Below, one piece after another: positions 24,061-34,019 of a stretch of DNA of 64,000 nucleotides. Numbering within the stretch: position 1 is the first letter of the stretch; each line of letters starts with the position of its first letter. The position numbers and the translations under genes are program-made. The notes below the pieces were generated by a model. That model ran no database searches, was not told the origin of the DNA, and worked only from the letters and a program-made list of their open reading frames with translations. Source of the stretch: Loxodes magnus (lineage: Eukaryota > Ciliophora > Karyorelictea > Loxodida > Loxodidae); the NCBI GenBank assembly GCA_946699065.1, contig CAMPDV010000230.1, forward strand, positions 310,001 through 374,000, written 5' to 3'.

Positions 24061-24239
24061 GCAGAAAATTTACTAATACTCTTTTATTATGTTATGTATT
24101 ATATGAAAAATGTCACCTAATAAATAACAGGCCTCTTTTACAAAACCTAATAAAAAAACCAAACTTTTCTTATGTTTCTATTTACTTCAATTGGATAATT
24201 AGAAGCCAAAAAAATTAGCTTAAGACCTTAAATAAATGC

Positions 24240-25470
24240 CTTAATCTCTTATGATAAAAATAAAAAATTGATAAATGATTAGAACCCTTAGAAAGATTTT
24301 AAATAATAGACTAATTCTTAAGAGATGGATAGATAGATCAATCTAATCGAAAAGAGTTTAAGATAAAACTTCGACCAGAGAATCAGTTAACTGGAGTAAA
24401 CCTAGCTCAACTAATAATCATATCCAGAACCAAAAAATAAGAATCTATCCCTTAGTTTCACCTCTTAAAAAAGAAAAATTAGATGTTGACATTGCAAAAA
24501 ACATGGGCATAGGGTAAAACAAAGCTAGAAATTTAAATAAAATTAAGAAACAGAAAGAGGAATTAAAAACTTTTCCAAGATTTATTATTCGCTATGCGGA
24601 AGATTCTTTTAGAAAAAAATATTTCAGCCATATTTAGGAGCTTCCAAATTATGGATGATCTAAGAAGACTAGAGAAATGATATTATGGCATTCATTTTCA
24701 AGTGTTATCAAGAAAAGCAATTAATAAATTTATAAAGATTTTACGGCTCAGGAAGATCAGTAGAATACGATATGGAAACATTCTGATGATGAAAGATTTC
24801 TTAAAACTTTATTTCTTGGTAAGCTAAATAAAGGTGAAGTTACTTTAATATATTATAGTTTTTATTGTTATTTTTAAACAATTTTATTAAAAAATCTAAA
24901 CAATTATTTTTATTATATAAATATAGATTTGTTATCAGTTTATAACAAGATTTATAAGATCATGTGGACGATGAGACCACACACTGAATTTGTTACAAAA
25001 TAGGATATTAATAACAGATATCAAGAAATAGAATGCGATATTGTTAGACTAGATGAATAAATGGGAATAGACTTTTAAAAATATGAAAATGCCCTTTAGC
25101 AAGTAAAAGAAATTAAGCAAAGGTTAGAGAAATTAGAGAGCTAATAGCCATAAAAAATCAAGATTCATGATAATAAAAGAACAACCCATGACTTAAGAAA
25201 AATACTTTAAAAAAAGTGCTACATATGTGGCAGTCAATATCATCTTTGAAGAAGATGCTAGGGAAATAAGGAAATTAGAAAAAAGATTTGAAATGAATTA
25301 ACCATGTTTTATCCTTACCCGGATGGTTAATTATGACGTAAGAAGTTAACTCCAAGACCGTTCGGAAAGCTCGGAAGTGAACTTGGGTGGAGACATCTCG
25401 GAGTCCAAGACCCTGTAAAAGGTAATACAGGGGGGTTATGGATCTTTTAAGGGAACACTCCATTAACCTT
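24240..25470 (+). mobile_element. Retroelement ORF1 relic(s) with two zinc knuckles
   Basis: Two overlapping coding textures. In one frame EMDRQINLIEKSLRQNF... leads to RCWHCKKHGHRVKQS at 24484-24525 (CCHC with the last Cys changed). In another frame, 24570-25460 reads FPRFIIRYAEDSFRKKYFS, a coiled coil, and then a complete CCHC knuckle at 25217-25258 (CYICGSQYHLWRRC, its Trp from TGA 25247-25249). Downstream is GKLGSELGWRHLGVQDP...LWIFQGNTP, similar to the end of the 26.3-27.3 kb relic. Internal 24819-24926 has GTAAG...ATAG borders and could be an in-frame 108-nt intron or an AT insertion. It is followed after 80 bp by the family A 3' end. Confidence 0.6.
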
Positions 25471-25547
25471 AAAATTTTTAATTTAATTTAATATAAATAT
25501 GGATTTCAGTCACAGATAGAAAAACTTATAGGTAGTTTGTTGCAGTG

Positions 25548-25896
25548 TATACTGCATTTCGTGAAATCTCGCACTAGATGTCATCATGGGGAAGGGTGGA
25601 CAAGCTCGGAAGGCAAACCTAACTTGCACGAGAGTTCTCGCTAGCATTAAGAACAATTAACTGACTGGCCTGCTAGTGATTAATTAATAATTCTTATTTA
25701 GATCTTATTCAAGAAGACTGGAGCTTTTTATTCAAGATTTAATAATAATTTTTAATAAGCAGATTCCCCATTTGAGAAGCTGACGTGACTCAATGGACGA
25801 AAAAAATGACAACAAAGAGTATGAAAATACCTCATTTTCATATTAAATATTAACATTAAAAAAGCAGCGCTCCAATGAGGTGCTACTTGCTCTATA
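25548..25896 (+). mobile_element. Retroelement 3' end, family A copy 2 (349 bp)
   Basis: Near-identical partner of 18329-18677. Here it directly follows an ORF1 relic, with no room for a reverse-transcriptase ORF between them. That suggests a non-autonomous ORF1-plus-3'-end element or an internal deletion. An ATTTATTTATT tail follows. Confidence 0.75.
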
Positions 25897-26339
25897 AAAA
25901 TATTTATTTATTGCACAATCTATTGTAGTAAATTAATAAAATTTAGCATTTTAAATTAAACTTTAAAAAATTCTGATTATTATTAACTCTTTAATTTCTT
26001 AAATTTAATAATTTAATTTAAAGAAAAAAAAGACAAAATTAATTTTTTTAATACCTAATTTTGATAAAAAGTAGAAAAAGTTAGTAAACATATTTAATAA
26101 TTAAATTTATGAATTTTTAATTATTATTCTATCATAATTTATTTCTATAAATTAATTTTTTTTTAAAGTTTTATAAATTAATATTAATCAGTATCCTAAC
26201 TGGTTAAGTTGATATGAATAAGAGATTCATCTAACGAAGTAGTTATCATGTGGTTGTATCTAATGCTTGCATTGTTTTAAAACAGTTTTTAAAATTTTGA
26301 TTTTGATTGCATGAAGCAATCATTATTAAAATTTTAAAA

Positions 26340-27270
26340 TTTAGTCTGAATTACTACAAAACTTTATTCCTTAACTCAAGCTTGGATCATTAGAAAAATA
26401 TTTTCAATTAATAAAACTAGTTCAATAAGCAAAATAGCTGTAAGAGTTATAAATAAAGCAATAATCTCAAAAGGAAAATGCAAGGCAGACTTTAGAAGAA
26501 GATCAAAATATATTCCAGTTAATTTTGAGGAAGACGATATAATATTTGCCAAAGAAATAGTAAGAAAAGAGTTATTAATCGTCTAGTAAAATTAAATGAG
26601 AATATCTATAATTATAAGTAACAATCTTAAGATTTAGCTATTCATTAAGTATTTCAGAATATTCTTATTTAATATTAAGAATATTTTTACAAATTCTTAA
26701 TGAAATAAGTGTATTAAATTTTTTAAAGCTTAGCTAGCAGCAATATCAATTTAAGACTCTTGATTCGGGATCAAATTTTCAACACTTTTACTTTTCTAAG
26801 GATGTTATGAAATAAGAATAGGAGATTCAACTTCTTAAAGAATCAAGAATGGAACAACTCAATACCGGATTGATTCCAATGGTTGTCGAACACTAAGCTT
26901 AACCTCGGATGAGACTAATCCCGATTAGGAAGAGATGCTTCTGCTGCGGAAGCCAACAACATCTTTATCGGAACTGTCTTAAATTCCAATAGAAACAACG
27001 GGATTTCTGATAAGCAAAGCGAATAGAAAAAATTAGATTAAACAAGATTTTTTGCAACAAGAATGGAAGAATGTACAAGAAGAAGATGGAGGTAAATACA
27101 AGACTTGACTGGAATTTAGGACGGAAAACCTACTTTAAAAACCTGCGGATGGGAACGCATAATCTTCCTATCGACCCAAACATTTTAATTAACAGCGAGG
27201 AGCTTGAAGCGCTGTACTCCTGACAGGGTGAAAATCCCTAAAAACGGAGAAACTTTTTAGTTATTAAATT
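26340..27270 (+). mobile_element. Retroelement ORF1 relic with intact CCHC knuckle
   Basis: The 5' part, 26340-26600, reads LTQAWIIRKIF... ADFRRRSKYIPVNFEEDD. After an AT-rich interruption (26600-26740, containing a hairpin) the frame continues KEQEIQLLKESRMEQLN-like coiled coil to RKRCFCCGSQQHLYRNCLK at about 26930-26985. This is a perfect CX2CX4HX4C knuckle (26936-26977). The C-terminal part reads DWNLGRKTYFKNLRMGTH and LEALYSWQGENPQ, matching the layout of the neighbouring relic. Long stretches stay open if TGA is Trp, so decay is mild apart from the interruption. Confidence 0.65.
26641..26704. repeat. Imperfect 64-bp hairpin inside ORF1 relic
   Basis: Outer arms TTCATTAAG (26641-26649) and CTTAATGAA (26696-26704) pair perfectly. 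Inner arms AATATTCTTA and TAAGAATATT also pair, around an AT loop. It lies in the AT-rich interruption of the ORF1 relic, as a small inverted-repeat insertion would. Confidence 0.6.
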
Positions 27271-27479
27271 AAATTAAATTACTTTTCTAAGGAAATATAA
27301 ATGGTTAATTATTGGTATAGTTAATCGCAAGTAGATTAATAGATTAATATTTATATTAAAAGAATTAAGCGATTTAGTTAAATAATAATAAGCAACTAGA
27401 GATTTTAACTAGTATAAGTGTAGACAAATGTTTCTAAATTTTCGATTAAAGATTCTAACAACTTAACTATTAATAAGTT

Positions 27480-28500
27480 ACGTTAGATCTTTAATTAATT
27501 TAAAGTGGGGAAGATATCTTTTTGAGAAATGGGTTAGAATCCATTAAATAAGTCAAGATTTATTAATTAGATTTATTTATTATCGGAACTACCTCACATA
27601 AATAATCAAAATTTTTAGTAAAACTGAAATAAATATTGAATCTAGCAAAGATCTTACGATAGATTCAAGAAGAAATTGCCAATGTTATAATTATACTGAC
27701 TCATTAATTATTTAATTCACCTATCAAAATTTCCAAAATATCTATTTATCAAATGCGAATTTATTTAATACTACATTCACTAATTTCAACTTGTCGAACT
27801 CTAATCAATAATCAACAAATCTGAAAAATTCAAAATTTATTAACTGCAATTTGGATAATATCTACCTCTCATCTATCTAAACATATATCCTCACATCCTC
27901 ACTGGTCACAGTTCTGCTATAACTGCTGTAGCGATACCAATTGACAGCAAGGTAATGTTTTGGTAATTATGACGATACGTTATCAGGCTAAAACTCAAAT
28001 ACAGGGGTGCAAGACCATGAATTGCCACATTTCTTATGTAAGTTCGGCAGCGATATCTAGTAACGCTAAGGTAATCTTTTCCGGAAAAGATGATAAAAAT
28101 ATAAGAAGATAGGACGGAATTGCAGAGAAGAATAAGAGTGTTATGAGTGGTCACACATCTCCTGCCTATGCTGTATATTTCACCCATAAATCAACATTAT
28201 AGTATCTGGAAATGGAGATCAACCCATCAAACTATGGAACGCCAATATTTCTTAGTGTCTTTAGGTTCTTTCAGGACAATCTAGCTATGTGGATCCAGTC
28301 ACTTTCTCAAGTAACTCAATTTTATAATATTTGGTCCACTTGATAAGATAATAAAGATTTGTAATACAATTTCAGGCGAATTAGTGTGTAAAATATAAGG
28401 TAATAAGTAAAAGCAAGTTTAAATATAAATTGCAATGATAATATTTTCGTAAAAAGATTGAAATACGATTTATATTATTATGATTTAAAGGATTAAAATT
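27480..28500 (+). pseudogene. Broken pentapeptide-repeat / WD40-repeat gene
   Basis: First part on plus, 27500-27880: a run of pentapeptide repeats, A/S-N-L/F-x-x (YLSNANLFNTTFTNFNLSNS, then NLKNSKFINCNLDNIYLSS). From about 27895 WD40 repeats follow in shifting frames: LTGHSSAITAVAIP, MSGHTSPAYAVYF, IIVSGNGDQPIKLWNANISQ, VLSGQSSYVDPVTFSSNS, LDKIIKICNTISGELVC. GH and WD/LWN signatures are plain, but at least four frame changes are needed. Ciliates carry families joining pentapeptide and WD40 repeats, sometimes with a STAND NTPase; the region just upstream could hold such a remnant but I cannot identify it. Probably a dead gene carried next to the retroelements. Confidence 0.6.
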
Positions 28501-30979
28501 AAAGTATGAATAATACTTAGATGAGTCTAGAGGTAGATATCAAGTGAGTGAGAAACTAATTGAGATTATTTTAAAATTATTCTATTAAATAATAAAGGTA
28601 AAAGATAAGCTTTATTTCGTTTTCTTTATTCTAAAAATGTTTACTTATGCTTTTTTAGTTTTAGTGCAAAATTTATAATTATTATTAAAGTTTTAAAAGT
28701 AAAAAATCAAAAAGTTATTAAGTAAAAAATATTTTTTTTAAAATGTGTTAGAGTTTCAAAATGATAAAATTTTCTTAAATCTTTTAAGTAAAACAAGCTA
28801 ATTAAATCTTATTTAATTTTAAGATAAACTCTCGAGTTCATAAAATATAATATTATTTTAGATAAAATTTTTAATTTTGAAATGATTGAAGGAAGTGTAG
28901 ATCATTTTTTTTAATTATATAAAATGTTTTCTATTATGATAAATTCAATTTTATGTTTTTTTAATTGTATATTATTACTGAGTTATAAAATAAGAATTTG
29001 TATTAATAACTCAATAGTGCTTCAGTTTTTTCATAAAAGTTTGAATTTCTAATTATGATTTCATAAAAAATAGAAACAATCATTATGTTCTAAAGGAGTT
29101 TTGTCTGATTGACTGAAAGTTGGAAAGCAGGATGGAAAAATGTAAAAGAGGAATAATATTTAAAAGGGATTTAAATCAGAAAAATGGAGTTAAATAAAAA
29201 ATCTTAAATAAAGATTATTTTTGGAAAAAAGAGTTTAAAAAGGTATTCTGTGAGAATAAAAAGCTTTCAAAATTATAAAATTATAAAATTTTTGTTTTGG
29301 CTACTTGATTCAAGTAAAAGAAAATTTTAAAATTAGAACAAAACATTTATTTTTGAGAAAATGTTTAATAATTAAGAATGGAAATATTTTGATTAGATTT
29401 AATCTATAAGGATTTAACTTTATTTTAAGATAAATTAAAAAATAATTCAATTTTTTTAGAATTTAAAAAAAAATTGAAGCGATTGAAAAAGAGAAGGAAA
29501 GACTAGGTATTTGGAGCATGAAATTGTGAAAGTTTTTTTTTTGTTCAGAGTTTTATGCAACATAAGATTTTTGGGATTGACTTTAATTTCTATAAAATAG
29601 GAAATAGATCTTTGAAAGAAGGAAAAAGATTAAGGATGAAATTCTTCGTTAAGGAGTAGAAAAAGGATTAAAAAATATAAAAATACCAAAACCTTTTTTT
29701 ATTCTGAGTTTTATACTATAGAAAGATTTTAGAATGGAACGAAATTGGAAAAAATTAATACGACCTATATAAGAGTTCTAAAAATAATTTTTCAATAGAT
29801 TTTGAGAAATTTTGAAAAATACCCATCTAGTATAAAAAAAATTTAAAAAGCTCTTTCTCCAAGTTTTAACTTTTCAAATAGAAGAAAACGAGATATAATG
29901 CTATTTTCTATTACTTTTGTAGAATAAAATTTAAAGAACTAAAATATTAATTTAATAAGGATCAAAGCAATAAAGATAAACTAAATTATTTCTCTTATAT
30001 GCAAAAAAATTGTTAATTATATAAATAAAGCATAAATAAAGAATAAATCTATTTGAATAAAAAAACACATAAGAAAGATCAAAGTTAAATACCTGTTATC
30101 TAATAAAGTTTCAACTATTAATAACAAATATCATTATATTAATACGCTTAAAATAACAAAAACCTGTTTTAATAGCAATAATAGTTGAAGTTGTTTAATT
30201 TTAGAAAAAAAAGAATCTATTCTAATAATTTACCAAAGGTATTTATTATGTTCAATTTAAGAATAAAATGAACGTATTTAATATAAAAATAGTAAATTAA
30301 TATTTAAAATAAATTGAAAGCTCTGATACTGGGAATTGAATCTGGGTCGTCTGCTGACATGCAAAAAATAGTAATTTTTCTACTTCGTATCTTATTTTTA
30401 AATATTAAGGAGCCTTTAAGAAGAAAAAACTAAAGTCAAACAAAGATTGTGAGCACTAAATTGATTTAAATTTTTTATCATAGCATGCTTAAGCAATCCA
30501 TATAACGTGTTTGCAAATATATTATATTAATTCATTATGATTAATTTTAGATAGAAAAATAAAAATTATTCTTCATAAATAATGATGAATTAAGGGAAAT
30601 AAATTACTTTTATTTAGTAAAGACTAAGAAAATATAAAAAATATTTAATTCTTAGTTTGATAATTGATTTCTTCAATTAAGTTGAAAAATTCTTTAAGTC
30701 TAACTAGATCTAAAATAATCTAATTCTATAATTTTTTTTATTCAATAATTATTTTTTGATCTAGAAATAAAAATCTATTTATGACTATCTTCAATAATAG
30801 CTCATTTAAACTTTAACTAAAAAGCAGACTTAATTCAAAAGGTTTATTTATCTTATGATTTAAAATTATTTATTAATTAGTTTTTACTTTTATTTCAATC
30901 ATTAACAAAATAGAAAATTCTACTTTTATTTTAATTAAATAAAGTTAAAATTTATTTAATAAATCATCACTACTTTTTA
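28501..30979. other. AT-rich spacer with a purine-rich block
   Basis: 2.5 kb. 29090-29830 is strongly purine-biased on plus, as coding strands often are, and two frames read as Lys-rich protein, but I cannot choose between them and see no domain. Two similar patches with GAGTTTTAT (near 29548 and 29709) suggest an old duplication. 30317-30392 is a GC-richer island with a tRNA B-box-like sequence on minus. Confidence 0.35.
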
Positions 30980-32302
30980 ATGTAACTATATGATATTTTA
31001 AGGGTGGTATAGTGCGAGTTCGATATTGGAAGGCCTGTAAGATCGAAACTACTCTTCTATATTTAATTATTCCAATTAAGAAACTTAGAGATATTTTTAA
31101 ATTTAATTTATATTAATTAAATTCTGGCTTTTCTAACTTTTTTTTCTTTAAGAATTAAAAAATCCTTTTTAGTTAAGTTGCAATACATTTAAAATAAAAT
31201 ATATATCACTTTCCTTTGTTAATTTCAAATTTTGATATAACTTCATTTCTCTTCATTTTATCGGTATCAATGCTATTTATTTACTAGATTTTTAACTCAA
31301 ATTCCACTCTAAATTGAATTTACATCAACTCTTTATCTTTATATCTTGAAAAGGGATAGTAGAAAACTTATAAATAGCTATTTTAAAGCTTTTATATCAT
31401 TTCTTTTTATTTTTATCGTCCAAAAGTATTGTTAATTTCTAAAATTAAATACAAAATTGCCTTCTTCTTTACTCTTCAATTAAAAAAGGGTAATACTGAA
31501 CATCTAACATATTAAGATTTCTTGCTAGCAGACTTTATAATCTTATGATAGATTAATAAATTATAAAAGAGATATTTTAAAGGAAAAATCTGAAAGTGGA
31601 AGGTCTAAAATAAAGAAAAGAGACTTAGAAAATAATTTAATGCTTTAAGAGGCAAATTAATATAATCCTCTAGGTGCTGGATCAGATTTATCTAGTTTCT
31701 AAATAATGTAGATATATGGCTTTATCACTCCTAATTATGAGAATAGTTTCTTAAACTTTCATTAATCTTAACTTTTTAATTTATGTTTCTTGCTAAAATA
31801 AAACCTCTTAAGTCAGAACATTCAGAACTAGATTTAATATAAGGAATCATATGCAAAGATAATTAAATGCTTAATTGAAATAATAAATTAATAACTAATG
31901 GCAAAAAGCAACTTAATGGAAACAGAGGTTATCTTTGGAAAATAAAGAATTTAAACATAATAATTTAATCTAAAAAATGAACTCATATTCATGTATAAAA
32001 GAATACATTATTAAGTTTATTGGCTAGTCATATTTTAAAGATTAACTAAAAAGAAATAGAATAGAATCCCTTCTTAAAATGAATTAAAAATAGATAACTT
32101 CTTATTATATCATGACTGTTTATTTATAAAAAATATTATAAAAAGGTACTTAGAAGCAAATTTACATCCAAACCTCAGGAAAGTTATTTAGAAAAAATAA
32201 TAAAAAATCAATTACTTACTTGAAAATCAAAGTTATGCTGTTTTGCGCAAGATATATCCGAAGCAAGTTGTAAATAAATTAAAAAAATATAGAGAAACTT
32301 GA
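30980..32302 (+). CDS. Basic hypothetical protein, possible membrane segment, about 440 aa
   Basis: ATG at 30980 opens 440 codons with no TGA before the stop at 32300-32302, unusual in this sequence, where chance TGAs recur every 60 or so codons. The second half is convincingly protein-like (SESGRSKIKKRDLENNLMLQ, QYNPLGAGSDLSSFQ, GFITPNYENSFLNF, IIKRYLEANLHPNLRK, QSYAVLRKIYPKQVV). The N-terminal half is Leu/Phe/Ile-rich, with one candidate membrane helix (AFISFLFIFIVQKY), and less certain. It ends KLKKYRET. No domain recognised. The first codons include the compositionally distinct, hairpin-forming patch 31002-31054. The true start may be further downstream. Confidence 0.45.
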
Positions 32303-34019
32303 GAAAAAGGATTATTAAATTTGCAAGAATAAAGATTATTTTATTTTAAATTAACTAGCATCTTTATATAGATCTCATACCTTTTAAATGCAAAATCTCT
32401 CTAAATACACTAATATTTTAATATACTCATAAAATAAATTTTTTTGAAAATGTTTAGTTTTTATGATTAAGTCGAAATCAAAATAATATTTTAATACCTT
32501 AATCATATAAATGTTCACCTCAGCTTAAATGTAAGCTATATTAAATTTTTCAAAAGAAATGTATTTTTAAGAAATGAAATAAGGAAAATAAAATACCTCC
32601 GTAATACCATGAGCAATGTATATTAATAAATACTTCCATATATTTATAAACTTTTATATCTATTTAGTTTTAATTTTAGGCTTATTTTTTATTTTATTGC
32701 CTAACTTTTTTAAATTTTATTAATTATTAAGATTTAAATGAACTTTTCCTCTGCAAAAAAGTATTAAAAGGAGAATTGAAGGAGTTAAGAAATGAAATTT
32801 AAACGTTATTTACTAAATCTTAAGTTCATAACTTTTAATATTTTTATTAGGGAAAAAATTAAGTTTGATTTCTGAACTTTTTCTAGATTTCTCTTAACAT
32901 TAAATTTTAAAAAAATTTAAATCCCTTTCAAAAATTATTTTCACTCTAATTGTATAAATGAAAATTCAATAAGCCTGCTTCTCTTTTTAAATACTTATAT
33001 ACAATTAAATAGCTTTAAAAAGTTACCATTATAATTTTATTTTAACCACTCTTATCTTCTTCATATAAGCTAAAATAGTAAATAAAAGGGTTGATATTAA
33101 TATAACTTATGCAAATAATAGCTTCTAATATCTTTCTAGAGCTAAATAATAATAAATTAGTATGATATTTAGTTTCTTATTTAATACTTTATCTATCTAT
33201 ATATCTATCTTAGTGCTTTTTAGTAATTCTCCTTTACTTTTACTTGTTTTTTACAGGAGCATTTATCAAATATTTCATATATGCTTTAATTTACTCTTAA
33301 GTAAATGATTTTCAGACCTGTTTTTGGAGAAAAGCATTAATAAGAGTTGATTTAATTGAAATTATTTTATTAGAAGTATTAAATGGAAAACAATAATTGA
33401 AGTATAATTAACGTGAAAGCAGGCTAGGAGTAAAATTTTTCTAGGTATATTTAATCAAGAGAAACTGGAAGCAAAATATTGCAAACTGTATTAGAAATAG
33501 TGAAAAAGTGCTCTATATTAGATTTAGCTAACCTTAATTTAAATAATTTCTTCAGATCAATTATCTTAAGATAAATGCTTCAATTTTATTCAGTGAGAAA
33601 TTACGAAATTGGATAACTTAAATCTTAAATGATAAGGTTATATTTAGATTAATAAATAAATATTGATAAAAGTTATAAACATTAAATTAAGAAGGAAATT
33701 GATTTGAAAGAAAGGATTATATTCCAAAATATTAATGCTTATCGATATAATTTTAAATTAATGAAAACGGAAATTATATCATAAATAAGTCTGCATATAT
33801 ATCTAACTGAACTAATACTATAATAAAGTAAGACAAATAATAAATTTTACCAAAGTATACATATTTAGAAAAAAGTTCTTTGTAAATTAAAAAAAAAATT
33901 ATTTAAGTTTTAAAGATAAAATTTAATATCAATATCAGATATTTAAATATTTTAGCTTTAGATTTTGCAAAGCATTATAATTTTTAAGATTTAATTAAAA
34001 GTTAAGTTTATAGGAAGCT
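32303..34019. other. AT-rich intergenic spacer
   Basis: 1.7 kb between convergent genes. No supported gene or repeat. Confidence 0.4.

Noticed and set aside
26187..26262. A tRNA gene
   Set aside because: A-box-like AACTGGTTAAG and a weak B box are present, but the anticodon loop and T stem do not fold correctly.
29090..29830. A Lys-rich plus-strand gene
   Set aside because: Two frames read equally well, with no domain or firm start. Purine bias alone is not enough.
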